From Paraburkholderia piptadeniae (GTDB lineage Bacteria; Pseudomonadota; Gammaproteobacteria; Burkholderiales; Burkholderiaceae), in contig NZ_CYGY02000032.1 of NCBI RefSeq assembly GCF_900007165.1, forward strand, positions 124,001 to 188,000: DNA of 64,000 nt. The letters run 5' to 3'. The notes beneath the pieces were generated by a model. The model was not told the DNA's origin. It worked only from the letters and a program-made list of their open reading frames with translations, and did no database searches. The position numbers were made by a program, and so were the translations under genes. Shown one piece after another: positions 17,418 through 25,791 of the stretch. Each line of letters starts with the position of its first letter. Within the stretch, counting starts at the first letter, position 1.

Positions 17418-19997
17418 ATGAGCAGCGTTTCCGCCGTCGCCCTTTCCGATGCCACGTCGCTCAAGGCGGACTACAAGGTGGCCAAGACCCCGCTGATCGA
17501 TCGCTTCCGGACGGCATCCAATGTCGACACGCTGATGCGCTCGCTCGCGCGCATCACCGACGATGCGCTGCGCGGCGCGTGGGCCACGTGCGATCTGCCC
17601 GCGTCGCTGGCGCTGCTCGCCGTCGGCGGCTATGGGCGCGGAGAACTGGCCCCGCATTCCGACATCGACATTCTCGTTCTGCTGCCCGACGAGCCTGTCC
17701 CGCACCTCGAAGCCAGCATCGAGCGCTTTATCGGACTGGCGTGGGATCTGGGGCTGGAACTCGGTAGCAGCGTGCGCACGGTGTCGCAGTGCATCGAAGA
17801 AGCCGCGAACGACGTAACCGTGCAGACGTCGCTGCTCGAAGCGCGGCGCATTGTCGGCAGCACGACGCTGTTCGAAAGCTTTTCGCTGCGCTACCGCGAC
17901 GCGCTCGATCCGCGCGCGTTCTTCCAGGCGAAAGTGCTGGAAATGCGCCAGCGGCATGCGAAGTTCCAGGACACGCCTTACGCGCTCGAACCCAACATCA
18001 AGGAAAGCCCAGGCGGATTGCGCGATCTCCAGCTGATTCTGTGGGTCACGCAGGCGGCCGGATTCGGCAGTAGCTGGCGCGAACTGGACACGCGCGGCCT
18101 CATCACCGATCGCGAAGCGCGCGAACTGCGCCGCAACGAAGGTTTTCTGAAGACGTTGCGCGCACGCCTGCACGTGCTCGCGGGGCGCCGCCAGGACATT
18201 CTTGTCTTCGATCTGCAGACTCCGCTCGCAGAGAGCTTCGGCTTCAAGGCCACAGCCACGCGCCGCGCCAGCGAGCAGCTGATGCGCCGTTACTACTGGG
18301 CCGCCAAAGCCGTCACGCAGCTCTCGACCATTCTGATCCAGAACATCGAAGCCCAGCTCTTTCCGAACACGAGCGGCATCACGCGCGTTTTGTCCGATCG
18401 TTTCGTCGAAAAACAGGGCATGCTGGAAATCGCCAGCGACGACGTGTTCGAACGCGAGCCGAATGCGATCCTCGAAGCGTTCCTGTTGTACGAAAAAACG
18501 CCAGGCGTCAAAGGGCTGTCGGCGCGCACGCTGCGCGCGCTCTACAACGCGCGCGACAAGATGGACCACCGCTGGCGCCGCGATCCGGAAAACCGCCGGC
18601 TTTTCCTGGAAATTCTGAAGCAGCCGCAAGGCATCACGCATGCACTGCGTCTGATGAACCAGACGAGCGTGCTGGGGCGTTATCTGCTGAACTTCCGCCG
18701 TATCGTCGGACAGATGCAGCACGATCTGTATCACGTCTATACCGTCGATCAGCACATCCTGATGGTGCTGCGGAACATGCGGCGTTTCGCCGTCGCCGAG
18801 CATGCGCACGAATACCCGTTCTGCAGCCAGCTGATCGCGAACTTCGAGCGTCCGTATCTGCTGTACGTGGCCGCCCTCTTTCACGACATCGCCAAGGGCC
18901 GCGGCGGCGATCACTCGACGCTCGGCATGGCCGACGCCCGACGCTTCTGCCGCGAGCACGGCATTTCTGCCGACGACGCGGCGCTCGTCGTATGGCTGGT
19001 CCAGCATCACCTGACGATGAGCCAGGTCGCGCAGAAGCAGGACACGAGCGACCCGGAGGTGATCAAGCGTTTCGCCGATCTGGTCGGCACCGAGCGGCGC
19101 CTGACGGCGCTGTATCTGCTGACGGTCGCCGATATTCGCGGCACCAGCCCGAAAGTCTGGAACACGTGGAAGGGCAAGCTGCTCGAAGACCTGTACCGTG
19201 CGACGCTTGCCGTGCTCGGCGGCGCCCGTCCCGACGCGCATTCTGAACTGAAGCAGCGTCAGGAGGAGGCGCTCGCGCTGCTGCGGCTCGAGACCGTGCC
19301 CGAGAACGCACACTGCGCGCTGTGGGACAAGCTCGACGTCGGCTACTTCCTGCGGCACGACGCCGCCGATATCGCCTGGCAGACACGCGTGCTGTACCGG
19401 CACGTCGAGACCGCGACCCCGATCGTGCGCGCGCGTCCGTCACCCATCGGCGAGGCGCTGCAGGTGCTGGTCTACGTGAAGGACCGCCCCGATCTGTTCG
19501 CGGGCATCTGCGCGTACTTCGACCGCAACGCGCTGTCCGTGCTGGATGCGCGCGTGAGCACCACGAAGCACGGCTACGCACTCGACAACTTCCTCGTCGC
19601 GCATACCGAGCGAGATGTCCACTATCGCGATATCGCCAACCTCGTCGAGCAGGAACTGGCGGAGCGCCTCGCGGCTGAAGGCACGCTGCTGCCGGAGCCG
19701 TCGAAGGGCCGTCTGTCGCGCCTGTCACGTACGTTCCCCGTCACGCCGCGCGTCGACCTGCGGGCCGACGAGCGCGGCCAATACTACATCCTGTCCGTGT
19801 CGGCAAACGACCGGCCGGGTCTTCTTTATTCGATCGCGCGCGTGCTGGCCGAGCACCGGGTCGGCGTCCACGCGGCGCGGATCAATACGCTCGGCGAACG
19901 CGTCGAGGACGTGTTCCTACTCGATGGACACGGCCTCTCGGACAACCGACGACAAATCCAGGTCGAAACCGAGCTGCTGCGCGCGATCGCAGTGTGA
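17418..19997 (+). CDS. glnD: Bifunctional [protein-PII] uridylyltransferase/uridylyl-removing enzyme
   Basis: GlnD senses glutamine and adds or removes UMP on PII proteins, setting nitrogen assimilation. The 859-residue protein shows all four expected parts. The nucleotidyltransferase site is GGYGRGELAPHSDIDIL near residue 70. The GlnD linker region follows. The HD hydrolase motif (ALFHDIAKGRGGDHS) is near residue 487. Two ACT domains sit near residues 680 (LVYVKDRPDLFAGI) and 790 (SANDRPGLLYSIARVL). No key residue appears missing. It is 19 bases after map, likely the same transcript, and six bases before rluB. Confidence 0.97.
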   Translation: MSSVSAVALSDATSLKADYKVAKTPLIDRFRTASNVDTLMRSLARITDDALRGAWATCDLPASLALLAVGGYGRGELAPHSDIDILVLLPDEPVPHLEASIERFIGLAWDLGLELGSSVRTVSQCIEEAANDVTVQTSLLEARRIVGSTTLFESFSLRYRDALDPRAFFQAKVLEMRQRHAKFQDTPYALEPNIKESPGGLRDLQLILWVTQAAGFGSSWRELDTRGLITDREARELRRNEGFLKTLRARLHVLAGRRQDILVFDLQTPLAESFGFKATATRRASEQLMRRYYWAAKAVTQLSTILIQNIEAQLFPNTSGITRVLSDRFVEKQGMLEIASDDVFEREPNAILEAFLLYEKTPGVKGLSARTLRALYNARDKMDHRWRRDPENRRLFLEILKQPQGITHALRLMNQTSVLGRYLLNFRRIVGQMQHDLYHVYTVDQHILMVLRNMRRFAVAEHAHEYPFCSQLIANFERPYLLYVAALFHDIAKGRGGDHSTLGMADARRFCREHGISADDAALVVWLVQHHLTMSQVAQKQDTSDPEVIKRFADLVGTERRLTALYLLTVADIRGTSPKVWNTWKGKLLEDLYRATLAVLGGARPDAHSELKQRQEEALALLRLETVPENAHCALWDKLDVGYFLRHDAADIAWQTRVLYRHVETATPIVRARPSPIGEALQVLVYVKDRPDLFAGICAYFDRNALSVLDARVSTTKHGYALDNFLVAHTERDVHYRDIANLVEQELAERLAAEGTLLPEPSKGRLSRLSRTFPVTPRVDLRADERGQYYILSVSANDRPGLLYSIARVLAEHRVGVHAARINTLGERVEDVFLLDGHGLSDNRRQIQVETELLRAIAV

Positions 19998-20003
19998 GAT
20001 TTC

Positions 20004-21875
20004 ATGCGAGTCAAACTGACAGCCAAGCATCCGCGGCCGGCTTCGTCCGAACGCGCCCCCGTCCGTCCGGGCAGCACAACTGCGCGCAAGCCGGCACGGC
20101 CGGCCGCGCCAGCGGCCAAGGCCGCTCCGTCCAAGGGGCCGCGCGGCGGCTCCGGTTCTTCGACGTCGGCGGCCGCGCGCCGCAGCGAGACAGGTTCGCC
20201 GACGCCCGAGAAGCGCTCGTTCGGCAAGACAGCGGGCGCGGCGGGTGAACGCCGCAACTCGTCCACGGCGACGCGGAGCGGCGCCGGCGCGCGCTCCGGC
20301 GACCGTCCCGCGCGTGCGACGGACGCACCGGCACGCGGACGCAGCGAATCCGGCTCATTTGAACGTCGCTCGACGGGCGACTGGCCCGCGCGGCCGACGG
20401 GCGCACCGACGCGCGCACGAGGCGAATCCGGCTCATTTGAACGTCGCTCGACGGGCGACCGGCCGGCGCGTGCGACGCGCGCACGAGGCGAATCCGGCTC
20501 ATTTGAACGCCGTTCCGCGGACGACCGGCCGCCGCGCAAGCAAGGCGCGTCCGCAAGCGGTGGTTTCCGCCGTAATGCGGAGGCGCCCGCCGATCGACGC
20601 TTTTCGTCTGATCGCCCGTCGCGCGGCGCCTCAGCGGGCGAACGCGCGCCGCGCTTTTCGCGCGACGATGACGCACCCCGCGCGCGTCGCGCTCCACGCG
20701 ACAACGACGAGCGCCGCAGCGCGCCGCGTACGGCCCGCGCTTCGGATAGCGAATCGCCGCGCGAACGCACCTATGCACGGCCCATCAAAGCCGTCTATGA
20801 AGGTCGCGACGCGTCGCAAGATCGCCGCCCTCGGAGCGAAGGCCCCGCACGCCGTGCAAGCGGCGACGAAACCTCGGCCCGCAGCGAACGCACCTACGCA
20901 AAACCCGTCAAGAGCGCCTATGCGGACCGCGGCGAAGTCGCGCCGCCCAAGCCGGCACCCGCGCCACGCACCAACAAGGCAAAGCGCGACATCCGCTCGA
21001 TCGAAGACAGCTTCGACCGTCCCGCGATGTTCGATCGCCCCGCCGCGAAACCGGCGCGCAAACCGCGCCCTGTCGTAGAGCCGCGCCGCCGCGACGAGGG
21101 CGAGTACAACGACGTACCGGGCAATCTGCGCCTGTCGAAGCTGATGTCCGAGCTTGGCCTGTGCTCGCGCCGCGAAGCCGACGAGTGGATCGAAAAAGGC
21201 TGGGTGACGGTCGACGGCGTCGTCGTCGATACGCTCGGCACGAAGGTCCGCCCCGACGCCGACATCCAGATCGACCCCGCCGCCCAGGCCGCGCAGCTCA
21301 AGCAGGTTACGATCCTCGTGCACAAGCCGGTGGGCTACGTCTCGGGCCAGGCGGAAGAAGGCTATGAACCCGCTGTGACGCTCGTCAAGCCCGAAAACCG
21401 CTGGGACGGCGATCGCACCGACATCCGCTTCTCGGCCGCGCATCTGCGTCAGCTCGCGCCGGCAGGCCGCCTCGATATCGATTCGACCGGGCTGCTGGTG
21501 CTGACCCAGGACGGGCGCGTCGCCAAACAGCTGATCGGCGGGAATTCACAGATCGACAAGGAATATCTCGTGCGCGTCACGTACGGCGACGTCGAAACGG
21601 ATGTCGAGCACCATTTCCCCGCGGAGAGCCTCGCGAAGCTGCGCCACGGGCTCGAACTCGACGGCGTGCCGCTCAAGCCTGCGATGGTCAGCTGGCAGAA
21701 CGGCGAACAATTGCGCTTCGTGCTGCGTGAAGGCAAGAAGCGCCAGATTCGCCGCATGTGCGAACTGGTCGGCCTGCATGTCGTGGGCCTGAAGCGTGTG
21801 CGGATGGGCCACGTGATGCTCGGCGCACTGCCGCCCGGACAATGGCGCTATTTGGGCCCTGACGAGTCGTTCTGA
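20004..21875 (+). CDS. rluB: 23S rRNA pseudouridine synthase RluB-type, with a long low-complexity N-terminal extension
   Basis: The C-terminal 250 residues are a clear RsuA/RluB-family pseudouridine synthase. An S4 RNA-binding domain begins near residue 374 (LRLSKLMSELGLCSRREADE), and the catalytic Asp lies in AGRLDIDSTGLLVLTQ near residue 490. RluB in E. coli (291 aa) modifies 23S rRNA U2605. Here about 370 residues precede the enzyme, rich in Arg, Ala, Ser, Gly and Pro, probably disordered, with internal repeats of the type ESGSFERRS and ERTYA(R/K)P. Such extensions occur in Burkholderia homologues, but length and repeat count are likely variable. The ATG at 20004 follows glnD by six bases; an internal start near residue 370 cannot be excluded. 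Confidence 0.92.
   Translation: MRVKLTAKHPRPASSERAPVRPGSTTARKPARPAAPAAKAAPSKGPRGGSGSSTSAAARRSETGSPTPEKRSFGKTAGAAGERRNSSTATRSGAGARSGDRPARATDAPARGRSESGSFERRSTGDWPARPTGAPTRARGESGSFERRSTGDRPARATRARGESGSFERRSADDRPPRKQGASASGGFRRNAEAPADRRFSSDRPSRGASAGERAPRFSRDDDAPRARRAPRDNDERRSAPRTARASDSESPRERTYARPIKAVYEGRDASQDRRPRSEGPARRASGDETSARSERTYAKPVKSAYADRGEVAPPKPAPAPRTNKAKRDIRSIEDSFDRPAMFDRPAAKPARKPRPVVEPRRRDEGEYNDVPGNLRLSKLMSELGLCSRREADEWIEKGWVTVDGVVVDTLGTKVRPDADIQIDPAAQAAQLKQVTILVHKPVGYVSGQAEEGYEPAVTLVKPENRWDGDRTDIRFSAAHLRQLAPAGRLDIDSTGLLVLTQDGRVAKQLIGGNSQIDKEYLVRVTYGDVETDVEHHFPAESLAKLRHGLELDGVPLKPAMVSWQNGEQLRFVLREGKKRQIRRMCELVGLHVVGLKRVRMGHVMLGALPPGQWRYLGPDESF
20344..20520 (+). repeat. Three direct repeats inside the rluB extension
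   Basis: Copies begin at 20344, 20422 and 20488, each opening GCGAATCCGGCTCATTTGAA and encoding ESGSFERRS(T/A)(G/D)D. The first two share about 38 identical bases. Spacing of 78 and 66 bases keeps the reading frame. Confidence 0.9.
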
Positions 21876-21902
21876 GGCCCGCCGCTCGCTATCGTCTGTA
21901 TG

Positions 21903-21928
21903 AAAAAACCCGCGCATGCGGGTTTTTT
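21903..21928. terminator. Bidirectional terminator between rluB and def
   Basis: AAAAAACCCGC, loop GCAT, GCGGGTTTTTT: a 5-bp GC stem extended by six A-T pairs, 27 bases after the rluB stop. The T-run on both strands lets it serve rluB (plus) and def (minus), which converge here. Confidence 0.9.
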
Positions 21929-21979
21929 CTTTTCCGGCAACGGGCCAAAGCTACTGCTCGCTGTGGCCCTGTCGTCCGC

Positions 21980-22513
21980 TCATTCGTCGGATTCCGGATC
22001 GAGGTCGGGAAACAGCACCTCGGTATAGCCGAACTTGGCGAAATCCGTAATCCGCATCGGATACAGCTTGCCGATCAGGTGATCGCACTCGTGCTGAACC
22101 ACACGCGCGTGAAAGCCTTCCGCGACGCGATCGATCGGTTTGCCGAACTGATCGAAGCCGTGATAGCGGATCATCGACAGGCGGGTCACGGCGCCGCGCA
22201 GCCCCGGCACGGAGAGACACCCTTCCCACCCCTCCTCCGTATCCAGCGACACGGGCGTGATCGTCGGGTTGATCAGCACCGTCTCCGGCACGGACGGCGC
22301 GTCCGGATAGCGCTCGTTATGGCCGAACCCGAAAATCACGACCTGCAGATCGACGCCGATCTGCGGCGCGGCGAGCCCTGCGCCGTTCGCATCGTGCATC
22401 GTCTCGAACATGTCCCGGACGAGGTCATGCAACTCGGGCGTGTCGAAGTGATCGACGGGCTTGGCGATGCGCAACAGACGCGGATCGCCCATCTTGAGGA
22501 TTTCGTGAATCAT
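21980..22513 (-). CDS. def: Peptide deformylase
   Basis: Def removes the formyl group from the initiator methionine. The three family motifs are all present: GAGLAAPQIGV, EGWEGCLSVPG (metal-binding Cys) and VVQHECDHLIGKLY (metal-binding His pair and catalytic Glu). Length is 177 residues, normal. Its ATG overlaps the ligA stop by four bases, so the two are translationally coupled. Many Burkholderia carry a second def near fmt; this copy paired with ligA is likely the extra one (inference). Confidence 0.95.
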   Translation of the reverse strand: MIHEILKMGDPRLLRIAKPVDHFDTPELHDLVRDMFETMHDANGAGLAAPQIGVDLQVVIFGFGHNERYPDAPSVPETVLINPTITPVSLDTEEGWEGCLSVPGLRGAVTRLSMIRYHGFDQFGKPIDRVAEGFHARVVQHECDHLIGKLYPMRITDFAKFGYTEVLFPDLDPESDE

Positions 22514-24561
22514 GTTGTGTGCCCCTCCAGGAGCTTACGCATACCATCTTCGTCGAGCACGGGGATGCCGAGTTCCTCGGCTTTCGCAAGCTTGCTGCCC
22601 GCTTCCGCACCGGCCACCACGTAATCGGTCTTCTTCGACACCGAACCGGCCACCTTCGCGCCGGCCGCCTCCAGCAACTCCTTCGCGTCGTCGCGGCCCA
22701 TGTTCGGCAGCGTGCCCGTCAGCACGACCGTCTTGCCCGCCAGCACGCCCTGCGGCGCTTTCGGCGCGGGCGGGCCTTCCGTCCATGTCACCTTGCCGGG
22801 CGCGCGCAACTGATCGATGACCGTGCGGTTGTGCTCCTCGGCGAAGAACTGATGAATCGCTTCGGCGACGATGGGCCCGACGTCGTTGACCTCCAGCAGC
22901 TCTTCGACGGTCGCGTTCATGATGGGCTCGAGCGAGCCGAAATGTTTGGCCAGGTCCTTCGCCGTCGATTCGCCAACGTGCCGGATGCCGAGTGCGTAAA
23001 TGAAGCGAGCGAGCGTCGTGTGCTTGGCTTTTTCGAGCGAGTCGAGCAGGTTCTGCGCGGACTTTTCCGCGAAGCGGTCGAGCTCGGCGAGCGTCGCGAA
23101 ACCCAGATTGAAGAGATCCGCGGGCGTGCGCACGAGATTCAGTTCGACCAGTTGATCGATGATCTTTTCGCCCAGGCCGTCGATGTCCAGCGCGCGGCGT
23201 TGTGCGAAATGCCACAACGCCTGCTTGCGCTGCGCCGGACAGAAGAGGCCGCCCGTGCAGCGCGCAATCGCTTCGTCCGGCAGACGTTCGATGGCCGAGC
23301 CGCACACGGGGCACTCGGTCGGCATCACGAACTCGCGCACGTCGGCTGGCCTGCGATCGAGCATCGCGCTCACCACTTCGGGGATCACGTCGCCCGCGCG
23401 CCGCACGACCACTGTATCGCCGATGCGGATGTCCTTGCGGCGAATCTCGTCCTCGTTGTGCAGCGTCGCATTCGTCACCGTCGCACCGCCGACGAACACG
23501 GGCTCGAGCCGCGCGACAGGCGTGATCGCGCCCGTGCGGCCGACCTGAACGTCGATGGCGACGAGCTTCGTGAGCGCTTCCTGCGCCGGGAACTTGTGCG
23601 CGAGCGCAAAGCGCGGCGCGCGCGAAACAAAGCCCAACGTGTCCTGCTGATCGCGCCGGTCGACCTTGTAGACGACGCCGTCGATGTCGTACGGCAGCTT
23701 CTCCCGCTTCTCGCCGACCTTATGGAAGAAGCCGAGCAGCCCTTCGGCGCCCTGAACGACGGCCCGCTCGCTGTTCACGGGCAAGCCCATCTCGTGATAC
23801 CAGTCGAGCAATTCGCTGTGCGTCGCCGGCATCTCGACGCCATCGAGCACGCCGATGCCATACGCGAAGAACGACAGCGGACGCTGTGCGGTCATCTTCG
23901 GATCGAGCTGCCGCAAGCTGCCCGCCGCCGCGTTGCGCGGGTTCGCAAACTCGCGCTGGCCCGCGTCGCGCTGACGCTGGTTCAGGCGATCGAAGTCGCG
24001 CTTGAACATCAGCACTTCGCCGCGCACGTCGATGAGCCTCGGCACACGCTTGCCTTTCAGCTTGAGCGGAATCGAGCGGATGGTGCGGACGTTTTCGGTG
24101 ACGTCCTCGCCCGTTGCGCCGTCGCCGCGCGTGGCCGCCTGCGTGAACTTGCCGTCCTCGTAGCGCAAGGAGATCGCAAGGCCGTCGAACTTCAGTTCAC
24201 ACGCGTAATCGACGGGCGAATGATGCAGCGTGTCCGATATGCGCTTGTCGAAGGCCGCGATGTCCTCGTCCGAAAAGCCGTTGTTCAGCGACAGCATCGG
24301 CATGTCGTGCACGACGGGCCTGAAGCCGCTCGCTGCTTCGCCACCGACCCGCTGCGTAGGAGAATCCGGCGTGATCAGATCCGGATGCTCGCTTTCGATC
24401 TGCTGCAGTTCCTTGAACAGCTTGTCGTACTCCGCGTCGGGCAGATCCGGCTGGTCGAGCACGTAGTACGCGTGGTTCGCGCGTTCGAGTTCGGCGCGCA
24501 GCCACAAGGCCCGCTCGGCGGGTGCGCTGGTTGCAGGATCAGGGACTTTGGTTCGGGCCAT
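22510..24561 (-). CDS. ligA: NAD-dependent DNA ligase
   Basis: LigA seals nicks in replication and repair using NAD. Domains in order: Ia/NTase with the adenylated lysine in CELKFDGLAI (K124), the OB fold (VQVGRTGAITPVARLEPVFV), and a four-cysteine zinc finger starting CPVCGSAIERLP. A helix-hairpin-helix array follows, then a C-terminal BRCT domain (LAGKTVVLTGTLPNMGRDDA). Full length at 683 residues. ligA normally follows zipA directly; here a plus-strand gene lies between them. Confidence 0.98.
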   Translation of the reverse strand: MARTKVPDPATSAPAERALWLRAELERANHAYYVLDQPDLPDAEYDKLFKELQQIESEHPDLITPDSPTQRVGGEAASGFRPVVHDMPMLSLNNGFSDEDIAAFDKRISDTLHHSPVDYACELKFDGLAISLRYEDGKFTQAATRGDGATGEDVTENVRTIRSIPLKLKGKRVPRLIDVRGEVLMFKRDFDRLNQRQRDAGQREFANPRNAAAGSLRQLDPKMTAQRPLSFFAYGIGVLDGVEMPATHSELLDWYHEMGLPVNSERAVVQGAEGLLGFFHKVGEKREKLPYDIDGVVYKVDRRDQQDTLGFVSRAPRFALAHKFPAQEALTKLVAIDVQVGRTGAITPVARLEPVFVGGATVTNATLHNEDEIRRKDIRIGDTVVVRRAGDVIPEVVSAMLDRRPADVREFVMPTECPVCGSAIERLPDEAIARCTGGLFCPAQRKQALWHFAQRRALDIDGLGEKIIDQLVELNLVRTPADLFNLGFATLAELDRFAEKSAQNLLDSLEKAKHTTLARFIYALGIRHVGESTAKDLAKHFGSLEPIMNATVEELLEVNDVGPIVAEAIHQFFAEEHNRTVIDQLRAPGKVTWTEGPPAPKAPQGVLAGKTVVLTGTLPNMGRDDAKELLEAAGAKVAGSVSKKTDYVVAGAEAGSKLAKAEELGIPVLDEDGMRKLLEGHTT

Positions 24562-24679
24562 GCTGTCGGCGTTTCGGCGTATGTAATGGATGTCAGATTA
24601 TCTCAGGAAGCGCTTCCCGTGGCATCGGCCGAATGGCCAGTTTGGTGCGCGCGCAAACCCAACATGGGCCTGCCGATCC

Positions 24680-24693
24680 TGGCCGATCGGCCA
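24680..24693. promoter_or_regulatory. 14-bp perfect palindrome TGGCCGATCGGCCA upstream of ligA and the hydrolase gene
   Basis: The palindrome lies 119 bases before the ligA start and 78 before the hydrolase start, within their 209-base divergent gap. The identical 14-mer recurs at 39591-39604. It could be an operator for a dimeric regulator or a methyltransferase/restriction-like site; nothing here decides. Confidence 0.4.
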
Positions 24694-24770
24694 ATCGATG
24701 CGCAAGCCGTTGACAGCGCGCCAGCCGCAATGCGAACTTGTCGCGTGCCGTTCATCGCGTAACCGTCAAC

Positions 24771-25601
24771 ATGCCTGCATCCATTGCCCGCCTCATACGC
24801 TGTCTCTTCATCGTGCTGGCCACGCTCGCCGCATGCCATGCGCGCGGCGCGATGGCGAGCGAACAGGTGGTCGACGTGCCGCTCGGTCAAGGCGCATCGA
24901 TCTCCTATCTGCTGACCCAACAGGACGGCAGCCAGCCGCAGTGGGTGCTCGTGATGTTTCCGGGCAGCGAAGGCGATCTCAAGCTCTCGCAGCAGCCGGG
25001 CGGCACGATCCATATACGCGAGAAGAACAACTTCCTGATCCGTGCGCGCAACCTGTTCGTGGATTCGTTGTTCGCGACGGCCATTGTCGATGCGCCGTCG
25101 GATCAGCCGGGCGGTTATCCGGATGCGTTTCGTGCGTCGCCGCGTTCCGCGCAGGATCTCGCACAGGTCGCGGCGAACCTGCGTGCGCGCTTTCCACTGG
25201 CGAAGCTCGTGCTGGTGGGCACGAGCCGCGGCACGATATCGTCGGCTTACGTGGGACGCGCCTTGCCCGATGTATGGAACGCCGTCGTGCATATGTCGAC
25301 GCTCAGCAGTCCCGCGCGCGGCCAGGCCACGCCGTTGATCGGCTTCGACTACGGTGCGATTCGTGCGCGCCAGCTGTTCGTCCAGCACGCGGACGACGGC
25401 TGCTATCTTTGTTCCTATGAAGCGCTAAAGCGCATCGCCGACAGCGGTCAATTTGCTCTGGTCACCGTGCACGGCGGCGACGCGCGCAGCAAGCCCTGCG
25501 AGGCGATGTCGCATCACGGGTTCTATGGAAGGGAAGAGGCCGTCGTCGCCGCGGTCAAGGCATGGATCAGCGGACGACCGTGGCCGGATGACGTGGGATG
25601 A
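24771..25601 (+). CDS. Secreted alpha/beta hydrolase-like protein, possible lipoprotein
   Basis: I do not recognise a named family member. The 276-residue product starts MPASIARLIRCLFIVLATLAACHA. This reads as a signal sequence, with LAAC resembling a lipobox, so it could be a lipoprotein. The body has a nucleophile elbow GTSRG in LVLVGTSRGTISSAYVG, a candidate Asp in FVQHADDGC, and a His in MSHHGFYGRE, consistent with a Ser-Asp-His triad. Substrate is unknown. The ATG at 24771 gives the best signal peptide; an 11-codon longer frame from 24738 does not. It is oriented against its neighbours and sits between ligA and zipA, which are usually adjacent, suggesting a later insertion. Confidence 0.75.
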   Translation: MPASIARLIRCLFIVLATLAACHARGAMASEQVVDVPLGQGASISYLLTQQDGSQPQWVLVMFPGSEGDLKLSQQPGGTIHIREKNNFLIRARNLFVDSLFATAIVDAPSDQPGGYPDAFRASPRSAQDLAQVAANLRARFPLAKLVLVGTSRGTISSAYVGRALPDVWNAVVHMSTLSSPARGQATPLIGFDYGAIRARQLFVQHADDGCYLCSYEALKRIADSGQFALVTVHGGDARSKPCEAMSHHGFYGREEAVVAAVKAWISGRPWPDDVG

Positions 25602-25693
25602 ACGGGCACGGCATCCGCGTCGTCGATCGGTGCTGGCGCCTGGCGAACGCTATGACTCTTCCGGCGCGGCTCCGGATGAAAAGGAAAACGCGC

Positions 25694-25740
25694 GGCCCAA
25701 ATGAAAACCGCCCGAAGCATTCCCATTCATCAGGCGGGCT
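25694..25740 (-). terminator. Possible terminator after the zipA-like gene
   Basis: On the minus strand CCGCC and GGCGG flank a loop of about 20 bases and are followed by TTTTC. The stem is short and the loop long, so this is a weak candidate. The 190-base gap 25602-25791 shows nothing else that I can support. Confidence 0.3.
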
Positions 25741-25791
25741 CATCGACGGCAGCATAAGCCGTCGCATCGTGCGCAAAGCCGCGTCGCGTGC

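Noticed and set aside
17316..19403. A 695-codon minus-strand open frame opposite glnD
   Set aside because: Antisense shadow; GlnD has all its domains on the plus strand.
20344..20520. Three direct repeats that could suggest a CRISPR array
   Set aside because: They are in-frame protein-coding repeats in rluB with uneven spacing, and there are no cas genes in the window.
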